A stretch of DNA of 49,390 nt, taken from Segatella copri. GTDB taxonomy: Bacteria; Bacteroidota; Bacteroidia; Bacteroidales; Bacteroidaceae. Both the position numbers and the translations under genes were made by a program. Within the stretch, counting starts at the first letter, position 1, and each line of letters opens with the position of its first letter. The stretch is from positions 1-49,390 of the forward strand of contig NZ_NMPZ01000027.1 in NCBI RefSeq assembly GCF_002224675.1, read 5' to 3'. Positions 17,832-27,118 of the stretch are shown one piece after another. The notes beneath the pieces were generated by a model that saw nothing but the letters and a program-made list of their open reading frames with translations, was not told the DNA's origin and searched no databases.

Positions 17832-20651
17832 ATGAAACTAAGAAAGATTTTTGCAGCGTTTCTGCTGTGTTTATCTGTGGGAAGTGCGATGGCACAGATG
17901 CCAGCCATTCCTGTGGACAAGAATGTGAAGATTGGTCATCTCGACAATGGATTGACTTACTACATTCGTCACAACAGTTATCCTGAGCATGTAGCCAGCT
18001 TCTACATTGCCCAGAAAGTGGGTTCTATCAATGAGAACGATGATCAGCGCGGTTTGGCTCACCTCCTTGAGCACCTCGCCTTCAACGGTACCGATCACTT
18101 CAAGGGTAATTCCCTCCAGGATTACCTGCAGAGCATCGGTGTGGAGTATGGTAGAAATCTCAATGCCTATACTAGCGTAGAGAAAACCGTATATTACTTC
18201 ACCGATGTACCTACCACCCGCCCTACAGCCGTAGATTCATGTATGCTCATCCTCAAGGATTGGAGCAACGGCATCTCTCTTACCGAGGAAGCCATCAATG
18301 ACGAGCGCGACGTGGTACACAATGAGTACCGTATGCGCATCGTGGGTCAGCAGCGCATGATAGAGCGCTCATTGCCAAAACTCTATCAGAACAACAAGTA
18401 TGGCTACCGTTTCCCTATCGGATTGATGAGCGTCATCGACGGTTGCAAGCCGGAAACCCTGCGTGCTTACTACCGCAAGTGGTATCGCCCTGACAATCAG
18501 GCAATCATCATCGTGGGTGATGTAGATGTCAACCATATCGAGAGCAAGATCAAGGAGCTCTTCTCGGGCATCAAGGTGCCTGCCAATGCCGCTAAGATAG
18601 AGCCGGTGGAAGTAGCCGATAATGATACTGCCATCTACGTAATCGACAAGGACAAGGAGCAGCAGTATGATATCTTCAATATCTTCATGAAGCATCCAGC
18701 CATCCCTAATGCGATGAAGGGCGACATGAGCTATCTCATGAAGGGATACATGGACAATGTGGTTACCTCTATGCTGGGTGCACGCTATGCCGAGATTGCC
18801 CAGGAAGCTGACTGCCCATTCCTTCAGGCAGGTGCCGACGACGGCGACTTCCTGCTCTCTTCTACCAAGGGTGCCTTCAGTCTTATCGGTGTGGCAAAGC
18901 CAGGTAAGGTAAAGGAGGCTTATGCAGCCGTATTGCGCGAGGCAAAGCGCATGCACGACTTCGGATTCACCGCCACTGAGTATCAGCGTGCCAAGGAGGA
19001 GTTCCTGAGCCAGGTAGATAAGACACTTGCCAACAAGGATAAGATGAAGAACGAGCAGTTTACCACCCAGTATGTGGATAACTTCATCTCCAACGAGCCA
19101 ATCCCATCGGTAGAGGACGAGAGTCAGATCTACAAGATGGTAGTACCTCAGCTGCCATTGGAGGCCATCAATGCCTATGCCAAGCAGCTGGTTTGCCAGA
19201 GCGATACCAACCTGGTATCGATGGTGCTGATGCGCGAGGCAGAGGGTGCCGTTTATCCTACCGAGAAGGAGCTTGCCGATATCGTGAAGCAGGTGCGCTC
19301 TGAGAAGCTGGAGGCATACGTGGACAACGTGAAGCAGGAGCCGCTGATGGCTCAGTTGCCTAAGCCAGGCAAGATTAAGAAGACCGTAGAGAACAAGCAG
19401 CTGGGTTACAAGCAGCTTACCCTTTCCAACGGTGCCAAGGTGGTATTGAAGAAGACCGATTTCAAGGATAATGAGATTCTCTTCTCTGCCAATGCCAAGG
19501 TGGGTTATTCTGCTCTCGAGAAGAGCGATTACCCTAGCATCATGCTGATGACCGAGGCTTGGGGTACCAGCGGTTTGGGAGATTTCTCAAGCACCGAGCT
19601 TGAAAAGGCGCTCGCAGGCAAGCAGGCAGGTGTAGGTTTCTCCATCAATCCTTACAGCCATGGCCTTTCCGGTAATTCTACTCCTAAGGACGTGGAGACC
19701 CTGATGCAGCTCATCTATCTCAAGATGACCGCATTGAGCAAGGATGAGAAGTCGTTCAAGAATCTTCAGAATACCTATGCTACCATATTGGCCAACCAGA
19801 GCAACAATCCTAACATGGTATATCAGGATTCATTGCAGAGCACCCTTTACCTGGGCAGCAAGATTGGCCGCATTCCTACTTCTGATGAGATCAAGGCCAT
19901 TAGCTACGATCGCCTGATGGCACTTGCCAAGGAGTATTACGGCAATGCCAAGGACTTCACCTTCTACTTCGTGGGCAACTACGATGAGAAGACCCTCCTT
20001 CCACTCATTGAGCAGTATATCGCCAGCTTGCCAAACAATGGCTTCAAGCTGAAGAACAAGGAGATTCCATACGCCAAGGGCGAGGTGAAGAACAACTTTA
20101 CCAAGGCGATGTCTAATCCTCAAACCCAGGCATCAGAGATATGGAGCACCAAGTTGCCATTCTCTATGCAGAATATGGTACTGGCAGATGTAACCTCACG
20201 CTTGCTGGAGATGCAGTATCTGCGCACCATCCGTGAGCAGTTGAGTGCAGCTTACCATGCAGGAGCCACCTTCGGCATGCTCCGCGATTTCGACGACAAG
20301 GCAGCCATCAGTATCACCGCCAATGCCGGCTTGAATCCGGAGAAGGCTGATACCGCCATCACCTATTTCTTCAAGGGTGTAGAAGAGGTAGAGAAGCAGG
20401 TAGATGCTGCCGACTTGCAGAAGGTGAAGGAGATTCTCCTGAAGCAGGCAGGTGTAGATGAGAAGAACAATGCCTACTGGCTCGGCGTTCTTGCCAACTA
20501 TACAGGTCTCGGTTTCGATAACCATACCGGCTACAAGGAGTTTGTGAAGAACCTCCGTGGCGAGCAGGTTTCCGACTTCCTCAAGAATGTACTCATGAAG
20601 AGCGGCAACCATGTCGAGGTAATCATGAAGGCTGAGAAGAGCCAGGAATAA
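17832..20651 (+). CDS. Secreted M16 family zinc metalloprotease
   Basis: A 939-residue protein with a signal peptide (about 1-21, ending GSAMA). The inverted zinc motif HxxEH is His77-Leu-Leu-Glu80-His81, and the downstream acidic ligand lies in NDERDVVHNEYRM near 160. The first M16 domain is therefore catalytic. The second (about 520-930) lacks the motif and is the usual substrate-enclosing partner half. Family members of this length are periplasmic pitrilysin/PqqL-like peptidases. It is monocistronic, with its own promoter and terminator. Confidence 0.93.
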   Translation: MKLRKIFAAFLLCLSVGSAMAQMPAIPVDKNVKIGHLDNGLTYYIRHNSYPEHVASFYIAQKVGSINENDDQRGLAHLLEHLAFNGTDHFKGNSLQDYLQSIGVEYGRNLNAYTSVEKTVYYFTDVPTTRPTAVDSCMLILKDWSNGISLTEEAINDERDVVHNEYRMRIVGQQRMIERSLPKLYQNNKYGYRFPIGLMSVIDGCKPETLRAYYRKWYRPDNQAIIIVGDVDVNHIESKIKELFSGIKVPANAAKIEPVEVADNDTAIYVIDKDKEQQYDIFNIFMKHPAIPNAMKGDMSYLMKGYMDNVVTSMLGARYAEIAQEADCPFLQAGADDGDFLLSSTKGAFSLIGVAKPGKVKEAYAAVLREAKRMHDFGFTATEYQRAKEEFLSQVDKTLANKDKMKNEQFTTQYVDNFISNEPIPSVEDESQIYKMVVPQLPLEAINAYAKQLVCQSDTNLVSMVLMREAEGAVYPTEKELADIVKQVRSEKLEAYVDNVKQEPLMAQLPKPGKIKKTVENKQLGYKQLTLSNGAKVVLKKTDFKDNEILFSANAKVGYSALEKSDYPSIMLMTEAWGTSGLGDFSSTELEKALAGKQAGVGFSINPYSHGLSGNSTPKDVETLMQLIYLKMTALSKDEKSFKNLQNTYATILANQSNNPNMVYQDSLQSTLYLGSKIGRIPTSDEIKAISYDRLMALAKEYYGNAKDFTFYFVGNYDEKTLLPLIEQYIASLPNNGFKLKNKEIPYAKGEVKNNFTKAMSNPQTQASEIWSTKLPFSMQNMVLADVTSRLLEMQYLRTIREQLSAAYHAGATFGMLRDFDDKAAISITANAGLNPEKADTAITYFFKGVEEVEKQVDAADLQKVKEILLKQAGVDEKNNAYWLGVLANYTGLGFDNHTGYKEFVKNLRGEQVSDFLKNVLMKSGNHVEVIMKAEKSQE

Positions 20652-20693
20652 TATCCCCCCGCTGGGATATCATTCCGATCAGCATAGAAATCC

Positions 20694-20736
20694 AAAAAGT
20701 CCCGTTGAACGATTTTACTCGCCAACGGGACTTTTT
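20694..20736. terminator. Bidirectional terminator after the M16 gene
   Basis: AAAAAGTCCCGTTG (20694-20707) and CAACGGGACTTTTT (20723-20736) are perfect complements. Each strand ends in a T-run, so it serves the protease gene and the small gene facing it. Confidence 0.9.
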
Positions 20737-20850
20737 GCCTTTTTTTCTCTTTGTGGTATCAAAGAGTCATTCTGAAAATAATCTTTTTACGTAATTTCCT
20801 TTCTCTCTTACGTAATTTTCCTCAAGAGCACTCTCTTGCGAAAGTTACCC

Positions 20851-20967
20851 TTAATCATTCTTCTTCGCCTTAGAAGCAAGAGCCTCACGGCGATCGTTGA
20901 GAATCTCCTGGCACTTGTTCAATGCCATATTCTCGCTCATTGTGTTGACCTTAATTAAATCATTCAT
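20851..20967 (-). CDS. Small protein of 38 residues
   Basis: An unannotated-size ORF on the minus strand, from ATG at 20965-20967 to TAA at 20851. The product is charged and probably one amphipathic helix (ENMALNKCQEILNDRREALA, then a Lys-rich tail), with a single Cys and no signal peptide. A TATCTTTG box lies about 26 bases upstream of the ATG, and AGG sits 3 bases before the start. The bidirectional terminator lies downstream. Function unknown. Confidence 0.5.
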   Translation of the reverse strand: MNDLIKVNTMSENMALNKCQEILNDRREALASKAKKND

Positions 20968-20992
20968 AACCTATTGTGATTTGTTAACGGTG

Positions 20993-21000
20993 CAAAGATA
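20993..21000 (-). promoter_or_regulatory. -7 box for the 38-residue small protein
   Basis: TATCTTTG followed by CA on the minus strand; initiation about 7 bases later leaves a leader of some 20 bases. Confidence 0.55.
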
Positions 21001-21292
21001 GGGCTTTCTTATCATATTCGGGTACACTTTTTGATAAATTTATGCTAATAATCGTTCTTTTTTGATGTACGTCAAAAAAATGAAACATTTATACCTTTTT
21101 CTGAACGATATTTGAACCTTTCGCCATCTCTTTCGTCTAAGAAAATAGCAAATAATGATGAAAAGTGAGTTTTTTCTTTGTTATTTGCGGAAAAAGTGCG
21201 AACTTTGCAGCGAAAAAGGAAAATGCTGCATCATATATGCAGGATGCATTTTTAAAACGAAAGTTACAATTATAATAAATAGAAAGTAAAAA

Positions 21293-22156
21293 ATGAGAAA
21301 GGTATTTTTAATGGCTGCCCTGGTGCTTGCCAGCACTTCCGGCAGCAATGTATGCGCAATGAATGAAGCTGTTCAGGAGGCTTCACTTTCTGAATTGATG
21401 CCTGTGAAGAAAACAACTAAAAAGACATCGAAGAAGAAAACAACTACCAAGAAAACAACAGCCAAGAAGACCACTTCTTCATCTACTGCAACATCTTCAG
21501 CTGCGGCATCTACTCCTACCACATCTACTTCTACTTCGGCTACCACCAATAGCGGTTATTCTGCAGGAAGCGTAGTGGCAGGCGTATTAGGCGGTTTGCT
21601 GGGAGGCGGCACTACTACCGGCAGCAGCTCTACCGGCAGCAGCATCATCAATGGCATTCTGAACAATGTGATAGGTTCAGCCACCTTCTCGCAGGCAGAT
21701 CTCTGCGCCCATACCTGGAAGTACAGCAAGCCGGGTTGCGCCTTCACCTCAGAGAACCTGCTGGCAAAGGCTGGCGGCGAGATTGCTGCCAGCAAGATAG
21801 AGGAGGATCTGAGCAAGTACTACAGTAAGTTCGGCTTCAGCAAGAGCAATACCTACTTTACCTTCAAGACCGATGGCACCTTTGCTGCCAAGATCGACGG
21901 CAAGTCATGGAACGGCATCTATACCTTCGATGAGAAGACGCATGCCATCCAGCTGAAGGGTTTGCTGTTGAGTGCTTCGGGTTTTGCCACCCGCACTGCC
22001 AATGGCATCAGCCTGCTCTTCGAGCAGAAGAAGCTGCTCACCCTGGTCAAGACCCTGAGCAAGCTGAATCTTACCGGTAGCACTACGATGAGTGCCGTGA
22101 GCAGCATTGTGGATAACTACGATGGCGTGCGCATTGGCTTCGAGATGACGAAGTAA
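21293..22156 (+). CDS. Secreted DUF4923 family protein
   Basis: A 287-residue protein with a signal peptide (about 1-23). Residues 37-85 are a low-complexity stretch rich in Lys, Thr and then Ser/Thr/Ala, reading like a flexible spacer. A glycine-rich stretch follows (VVAGVLGGLLGGG). Residues about 135-287 match the Bacteroidales DUF4923 family (WKYSKPGCAF, FKTDGTFAAKIDGKSWNGIYTFD), which resembles a lipocalin-like barrel of unknown role. Single gene; the promoter upstream is not clearly resolved. Confidence 0.8.
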   Translation: MRKVFLMAALVLASTSGSNVCAMNEAVQEASLSELMPVKKTTKKTSKKKTTTKKTTAKKTTSSSTATSSAAASTPTTSTSTSATTNSGYSAGSVVAGVLGGLLGGGTTTGSSSTGSSIINGILNNVIGSATFSQADLCAHTWKYSKPGCAFTSENLLAKAGGEIAASKIEEDLSKYYSKFGFSKSNTYFTFKTDGTFAAKIDGKSWNGIYTFDEKTHAIQLKGLLLSASGFATRTANGISLLFEQKKLLTLVKTLSKLNLTGSTTMSAVSSIVDNYDGVRIGFEMTK

Positions 22157-22227
22157 GATTGATTGCAATAAAAGATTTAAGGTTTTAGAAGAACGAGTAT
22201 TTCTTGTACTCTTAATTTAAAACTATA

Positions 22228-22305
22228 TTCAGCACTTTTGAACCTATGTTCAGAAGTGCTGAACTTGTATTCCGCAGTGTTGAACTTAAGTTCAACACTG
22301 CGGAA
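22228..22305. repeat. Two adjacent 36-base palindromes with covarying arms
   Basis: Copy 1 (22228-22263) has the arm TTCAGCACTTTTGAACCT and is a near-perfect palindrome. Copy 2 (22270-22305) has the arm TTCCGCAGTGTTGAACTT and is a perfect 36-base palindrome. The copies match at 27 of 36 positions, and most differences are paired changes that keep the helix. They lie between the DUF4923 gene and the cyclophilin gene, about 70 bases after the DUF4923 stop; neither has a T-run, so they do not look like simple terminators. Confidence 0.85.
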
Positions 22306-22391
22306 CATAACTTTCTCTGTGGATTACAAACATTGACACAGTGAAGAATCTAATATTTCCTAGTGAGATAAAAATGTTGTATTCGAAGTTT

Positions 22392-22457
22392 CTATTTCAC
22401 CTCAACCTGGAGAGGAGTCTTCAATGCATCCAGGTAATCCTTGATGCGAATCTGCCA
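22392..22457 (-). pseudogene. Possible C-terminal gene remnant
   Basis: A short open stretch on the minus strand ends at TAG (22392-22394) and encodes about 21 residues that look coding (IRIKDYLDALKTPLQVEVK). No start and no upstream extension exist; a stop lies just before it. It could be the residue of a deleted gene upstream of the palindromes. Weak evidence. Confidence 0.25.
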
Positions 22458-22497
22458 TTATACCATACGGTCATCTTGTTGAAGCTACTTAAAGCCT

Positions 22498-23244
22498 TTA
22501 CTCCTCTATAATGGAAATCTCCATGCTGATATCCTCCTTAGGGCGGTCACCACGCATGGTTTCGCAGTTCTGAATCTTCTCTACTACGTCAAGACCTTCC
22601 TCTACCTCACCGAAAACGGTGTACTGGTTGTCGAGGAATGGGGTGCCGCCCACCTCGGTGTAAGCCTTCTGCTGCTCCTCGGTAAACTTAGGGTAACCCT
22701 GCTCCTTGCAGCGCTTCTTGGTTTCATCCACCAGCTCATCCTGGAGCTTCATCAAACCCTCACGGTCGCGGTTGCGGCGGAAGTTCATGATTTCATCATG
22801 GTGCTCCTTGGCAAGCTGGTTGAAGATGTTCTGTTCCATCTGCATGCCCATCTGCTTCTCCATCTGCTTCAGCTCGTTCTGCTTGTAGGTCTTTCCCCAG
22901 ACGATATAGAATTGGCTGCCGCTGCTCTCACGCTCAGGGTTCACCTCGTCGCCCAGACGGGCAGCGCTCAAGGCACCGCGCTTGTGGAAGAGCTGTGGAT
23001 AAACAAACTCGGCTGGGATGGTGTAATCAGGTCCGCCCGTGCCCAGCATCTTGCCCTTTGGAGCGCCCTTGCTGTCAGGGTCGCCGCCCTGGATCATGAA
23101 ATCCTTGATGACACGGTGGAAGAGAGTGCCATCGAAATATCCCTCCTTTGCCAACTTCAGGAAGTTGTCACGATGCTGAGGAGTCTCGTCGTAGAGGCGC
23201 ACCTTGATGTCGCCCTCTGAAGTCTTGATCAATACTTTAGCCAT
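22498..23244 (-). CDS. Cyclophilin-type peptidyl-prolyl cis-trans isomerase
   Basis: A 248-residue cyclophilin without a signal peptide, so cytoplasmic. Core motifs are FHRVIKDFMIQGGDP (catalytic Arg and the Gln-Gly-Gly-Asp segment), SGSQFYIVWG and QYTVFGEVEEGLDVVEKI. An insert of about 80 residues rich in Glu, Lys, Met and Gln (about 115-195) interrupts the fold, longer than in the smallest bacterial cyclophilins. It lies in a minus-strand run with a 123-residue unknown and a HAD hydrolase (gaps of about 75 bases). Confidence 0.93.
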   Translation of the reverse strand: MAKVLIKTSEGDIKVRLYDETPQHRDNFLKLAKEGYFDGTLFHRVIKDFMIQGGDPDSKGAPKGKMLGTGGPDYTIPAEFVYPQLFHKRGALSAARLGDEVNPERESSGSQFYIVWGKTYKQNELKQMEKQMGMQMEQNIFNQLAKEHHDEIMNFRRNRDREGLMKLQDELVDETKKRCKEQGYPKFTEEQQKAYTEVGGTPFLDNQYTVFGEVEEGLDVVEKIQNCETMRGDRPKEDISMEISIIEE

Positions 23245-23319
23245 ATTTCTTTTTTTGTTTCTATCTTATTTATAATTCAATAAATCCTCGGAATCTCCTT
23301 CGGAATTCGATTCTAACAT

Positions 23320-23691
23320 TTATTTTTCTTTAGAACTTTCCCATTCGTTCCACTGCTTCATTGCCTCCTGCCAGTCGGTTTGCTCACCGCTGGCGATGGC
23401 ATCCTTCTGCTTCTCAGCCTCATCACGTGCCTTGTCTCTTGCACGTTTCGCCTTCATGGCTTCGATGGTGGCATCGTCGAGAATCTGGATGGCGCCACGC
23501 TTGATGGCATCCTGCAGTTCCTCCTCGCCGAAAGCCTTGCCCGGCTCATTGAAGTCAGAGATGTTGAATTCATAATCCACGCGAAGGTCGTGGCGTATCA
23601 ATTTCTGTTGCAAACGGTTGCCGGCATTCTTCAGGTGCAGCAACTTTCCGATTTCCTTGATTTCTCCTGCTGAGTATTTGTTTCTTCCCAT
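23320..23691 (-). CDS. Uncharacterised small charged protein
   Basis: A 123-residue protein with no membrane segment or signal. The N-terminal 40 residues are basic (GRNKYSAGEIKEIGKLLHLK); the C-terminal half is a predicted long charged helix rich in Lys, Arg, Glu and Asp (about 70-105), likely a coiled coil. I do not recognise a named family. Position between HAD and cyclophilin genes on the same strand suggests co-transcription. Confidence 0.7.
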   Translation of the reverse strand: MGRNKYSAGEIKEIGKLLHLKNAGNRLQQKLIRHDLRVDYEFNISDFNEPGKAFGEEELQDAIKRGAIQILDDATIEAMKAKRARDKARDEAEKQKDAIASGEQTDWQEAMKQWNEWESSKEK

Positions 23692-23763
23692 TAATTATTT
23701 ATTAATATTATATTTCTTTCTTTTTCTTTCCTGCGTTTCGGCGTTTCAGCTATATTTCCGCCT

Positions 23764-24618
23764 CTACTTCCACGCCTTCTTCTGGTTCACCTCTATCAAT
23801 CTGTCGAATTCGAAATCCGCCTTGATCTTATCCAAAATTCGCTTCACGATGATGTTCATCACGCCGCCCCTGCTGTAATTAGCCGTACACATAAAGTTGG
23901 CACGGCCTTCCCTTACCAGCTGGCACGCCATCGCCTCCTTCTCGGGCGTGTTATATACGGCGATGGCATGGCCGCCGTGCTCCTTCACCATCTTCATGCA
24001 GGGCACATCGGTTTCTCCATCCCCGAAATAAATCATTCGCGGAAAAGGGATAGGGCGCTTGTTATCAGGAATATACTGGTTCACCCTGCTGTTGTCGCTC
24101 ACCTGACGGATGCCCTTGTTGATCTTGAAGAGAAACTGCGTCTTCGTGGTATAATCCACGGCTACGGCTGGCCAGTAGGCGATGCCATCCTCATTATAGA
24201 GAAACGAGCAGGCATAGATGTTCTCGAATTCCTGAGCGATGGGTGTGCCCTCTATCATCTCCTTCAATCCCGAGGAGTTGATATAGTGCTTGATATCGAG
24301 GCCGATGCTTGCACCATATTCGTTGATGAACGAGAACCATTGCCTTACGCCACGGAAGAGTTCCACATTCCTGCCGAAGCTCTGGAAGGATTCGCGGGTG
24401 AGTGAGATATGATTCTTCTTCGCTTCATCCAGCATCATATACATATAGGTAAGAATGCCGTTGGCATCCTTGCCCACGGCAAGCTTCCGGTTTTTATCCC
24501 AGAATTCCTCCTTCGTCTTTCCGGTTGCCTGGATGAATCCAAACTCCTGCATATTGCCGGGAGATAATGTCCCGTCAAAATCATAAACCAGTGCTACCTG
24601 CGGTCTTTTCTTTGCCAT
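23764..24618 (-). CDS. HAD superfamily hydrolase
   Basis: A 284-residue haloacid-dehalogenase-type phosphatase. Motif I is Asp13-Phe-Asp15-Gly-Thr (VYDFDGTLSP) and the metal-binding motif IV is YFGDGETDVPCM near residue 198. A helical cap lies between (about 30-120). It should dephosphorylate a small molecule in the cytoplasm; the substrate is not readable. First gene of a minus-strand run, with a TATATTTG box upstream. Confidence 0.85.
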   Translation of the reverse strand: MAKKRPQVALVYDFDGTLSPGNMQEFGFIQATGKTKEEFWDKNRKLAVGKDANGILTYMYMMLDEAKKNHISLTRESFQSFGRNVELFRGVRQWFSFINEYGASIGLDIKHYINSSGLKEMIEGTPIAQEFENIYACSFLYNEDGIAYWPAVAVDYTTKTQFLFKINKGIRQVSDNSRVNQYIPDNKRPIPFPRMIYFGDGETDVPCMKMVKEHGGHAIAVYNTPEKEAMACQLVREGRANFMCTANYSRGGVMNIIVKRILDKIKADFEFDRLIEVNQKKAWK

Positions 24619-24695
24619 ATCCCGTTTCCTTTCCTTCTTTTACTAGAACTTGTCTTTTTCTTCTCTTGCTGGAACTTCCGCCCCTTCATAACCTG

Positions 24696-24703
24696 CAAAT
24701 ATA
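24696..24703 (-). promoter_or_regulatory. -7 box for the HAD gene run
   Basis: TATATTTG followed by CAGG on the minus strand, 78 bases before the HAD start. No clear -33. Confidence 0.45.
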
Positions 24704-24758
24704 CATATTTTTCTGCGATTAATCCATAAGCAGATATATAAAAAAACATAAAGACACG

Positions 24759-24802
24759 AAAAAAGGCGTGTAAAACTCATTTTCAGAGCCTTACACGCCT
24801 TT
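24759..24802 (-). terminator. Terminator of dnaK
   Basis: AAAGGCGTGTAA (24762-24773) pairs perfectly with TTACACGCCTTT (24791-24802); six T follow on the minus strand. It lies about 40 bases past the dnaK stop. Confidence 0.9.
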
Positions 24803-24844
24803 GATCTTTATGCTAATCTAATAACTTCTCTATGATGAGAGAGA

Positions 24845-26752
24845 TTACTTAACCTCCTCGAAATCTGCGTCTTGTACATCCTGAGCGCCATCGTTAGCAC
24901 CCTGCTGTGCCTGCTGGCCGCCCTGTGCACCCTGAGGACCTGCCTGCTGGCCGCCCTGGTACATCTGCTGAGAAGCTGCCTGCATTACGGTGTTCAAGTT
25001 GTTGATAGCTGAATCGATGGCTGCAACATCACCTGCCTTGTGAGCATCCTTCAACTGCTGCAATGCCTGCTCGATGCCTGGCTTCTTGTCTGCAGGAATC
25101 TTATCACCGTTATCCTTCAGGAAGTTCTCGGTGGTGAAGATCATGCTGTCTGCCTGGTTCATCTTGTCGATCTTCTCGCGCTCAGCCTTATCAGCAGCAG
25201 CGTTCTGCTCTGCTTCAGCCTTCATGCGGTTGATCTCGTCCTCGCTCAAGCCAGATGAAGCTTCGATGCGGATGCTCTGCTCCTTACCGGTAGCCTTATC
25301 CTTAGCTGATACGTTCAAGATACCGTTGGCATCGATATCGAAGGTAACCTCAATCTGAGGAACACCACGGCGAGCTGGAGCGATACCTGTCAGGTTGAAC
25401 TGACCGATGCTCTTGTTCTGAGCTGCCATTGGGCGCTCACCCTGCAATACGTGGATGGTAACCTCTGTCTGGTTATCAGCTGCTGTAGAGAATACCTCGC
25501 TCTTCTTGCAAGGGATGGTAGAGTTAGCATCGATGAGCTTGGTCATTACACCACCCATGGTCTCGATACCGAGAGTCAATGGAGTAACGTCGAGCAATAC
25601 GATGTCGCCAACACCCTCTTCCTTGTTCAGGATGGCACCCTGGATAGCTGCACCTACTGCTACTACCTCATCTGGGTTTACGCCCTTAGAAGGCTCCTTG
25701 CCGAAGTAGTTCTTAACGAGTGTCTGAACGGCTGGGATACGGCTTGAACCACCAACCAGGATAACCTCGTCGATATCTGATGTAGAGAGCTTAGCGTCAC
25801 GAACGGCATTCTGGCAAGGTACGAGACAAGCCTGAATCAGGTTGTGAGCCAACTGCTCGAACTGTGCACGGGTCAAAGTCTTAACCAAGTGCTTTGGCAT
25901 ACCGTCAACTGCTGTGATGTATGGCAAGTTGATTTCGGTAGATGTAGAGCTAGACAACTCAATCTTAGCCTTCTCAGCTGCCTCCTTCAAGCGCTGCATA
26001 GCCATAGGATCCTTGCGGAGATCTACGCCTTCCTCTGCCTTGAAACCATCAGCCAACCAGTTGATGATTACCTGGTCGAAGTCATCACCACCCAGGTGAG
26101 TATCACCATTGGTAGAAAGTACCTCGAATACGCCGCCACCGAACTCCAGGATAGAGATATCGAATGTACCACCACCCAAGTCGAATACGGCAATCTTCAT
26201 ATCCTTGTTAGCCTTGTCAACACCGTAAGCCAAAGCTGCGGCTGTAGGCTCATTTACGATACGCTGAACGTTCAAACCTGCAATCTGACCAGCCTCCTTA
26301 GTTGCCTGACGCTGAGAGTCAGAGAAGTAAGCAGGAACTGTGATGACAGCATCTGTAACCTCCTGTCCGAGATAATCCTCTGCAGTCTTCTTCATCTTCT
26401 GGAGAACCATTGCAGAAATCTCCTGTGGAGTATATTTGCGACCCTCGATTTCAACACGTGGATAACCACCCTCGTTTACCACTGTGTAAGGCATTGCCTC
26501 AGCTTCCTTCTGGCTCTGAGCGTATGTCTCACCCATGAAACGCTTGATAGAATATACAGTGTTCTTAGGGTTTGTGATGGCCTGACGCTTAGCAGGATCA
26601 CCTACCTTGCGGTCACCATCCTTAACGAAACCTACTACTGATGGAGTAGTACGCTTACCTTCACTGTTAGCGATTACAACTGGTTCGCTACCTTCGAAAA
26701 CGGCAACACAACTGTTTGTGGTACCCAAGTCAATTCCAATTACTTTTCCCAT
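24845..26752 (-). CDS. dnaK: Molecular chaperone DnaK (Hsp70)
   Basis: A 635-residue Hsp70 of normal length. The ATPase domain starts [16 protein letters not shown] and has the phosphate motifs [17 protein letters not shown] and [13 protein letters not shown]. The substrate-binding domain begins near 390 ([14 protein letters not shown]). The Gly/Gln-rich tail ends with [15 protein letters not shown] residues. It folds and protects proteins with DnaJ/GrpE, which are not in the window. Transcribed alone, with a 120-base leader and a candidate sigma-54-type promoter. Confidence 0.98.
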   Translation of the reverse strand: MGKVIGIDLGTTNSCVAVFEGSEPVVIANSEGKRTTPSVVGFVKDGDRKVGDPAKRQAITNPKNTVYSIKRFMGETYAQSQKEAEAMPYTVVNEGGYPRVEIEGRKYTPQEISAMVLQKMKKTAEDYLGQEVTDAVITVPAYFSDSQRQATKEAGQIAGLNVQRIVNEPTAAALAYGVDKANKDMKIAVFDLGGGTFDISILEFGGGVFEVLSTNGDTHLGGDDFDQVIINWLADGFKAEEGVDLRKDPMAMQRLKEAAEKAKIELSSSTSTEINLPYITAVDGMPKHLVKTLTRAQFEQLAHNLIQACLVPCQNAVRDAKLSTSDIDEVILVGGSSRIPAVQTLVKNYFGKEPSKGVNPDEVVAVGAAIQGAILNKEEGVGDIVLLDVTPLTLGIETMGGVMTKLIDANSTIPCKKSEVFSTAADNQTEVTIHVLQGERPMAAQNKSIGQFNLTGIAPARRGVPQIEVTFDIDANGILNVSAKDKATGKEQSIRIEASSGLSEDEINRMKAEAEQNAAADKAEREKIDKMNQADSMIFTTENFLKDNGDKIPADKKPGIEQALQQLKDAHKAGDVAAIDSAINNLNTVMQAASQQMYQGGQQAGPQGAQGGQQAQQGANDGAQDVQDADFEEVK

Positions 26753-26883
26753 GATTATATCTTTTTTTTATTTTTTCGTTATTAATATGTTATTTATCTC
26801 ATGAATCGCTGCCTTCGGGGAAGTCTGCCGAAGATATGCATCTATCGGGAACCTCCTGAACTCAGCGTTCACGCTTTCTAACT

Positions 26884-26899
26884 AACAAAGCGTGTGCCA
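26884..26899 (-). promoter_or_regulatory. Candidate sigma-54 (-24/-12) promoter upstream of dnaK
   Basis: On the minus strand TGGCACACGCTTTGTT matches TGGCAC-R-N4-TTGCW with exact spacing and a single departure (T for C in the -12 GC). It is about 130 bases before the dnaK start. No TAnnTTTG box with a good -33 is visible in the same leader. The leader downstream holds small hairpins (AGCG-TGAA-CGCT). Confidence 0.45.
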
Positions 26900-26952
26900 A
26901 TGGATTTTTTTCTGGATTTGGCTGTTTGTTTTCTGTGTTTTCCTGATTTCGG

Positions 26953-26980
26953 CTGACAAGCTGTCAGTCAGGTACTGACA
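26953..26980. promoter_or_regulatory. Cluster of TGACA/TGTCA half-sites before dnaK
   Basis: CTGACA (26953), CTGTCAG (26961) and ACTGACA (26974) occur within 28 bases, forming inverted and direct pairs about 60-80 bases upstream of the sigma-54-like element. This spacing would suit an activator or a stress-regulator site. Purely a pattern observation. Confidence 0.3.
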
Positions 26981-27042
26981 AAATAAAAGGAATCAAGATA
27001 AAAGAAGCGATAAAATGTCGCATTCCTCATATCTTGATTCCT
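26981..27042 (-). terminator. Terminator of the recA unit
   Basis: AGGAATCAAGATA (26988-27000) pairs perfectly with TATCTTGATTCCT (27030-27042). On the minus strand TTTATTTTG follows. It lies 77 bases past the recA stop. Confidence 0.75.
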
Positions 27043-27078
27043 ATTTCGTTTTTAGGGAACTCTTTCTTCCAGATAATG

Positions 27079-27101
27079 TCCCTATATATAATAAGGTGTA
27101 A
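27079..27101 (-). repeat. Third copy of the TTACACCTTATTATATA repeat
   Basis: An exact inverted 23-base match to 15740-15762, placed between the recA stop and its terminator. Confidence 0.75.
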
Positions 27102-27118
27102 CTTACCTTATCTGAGTT

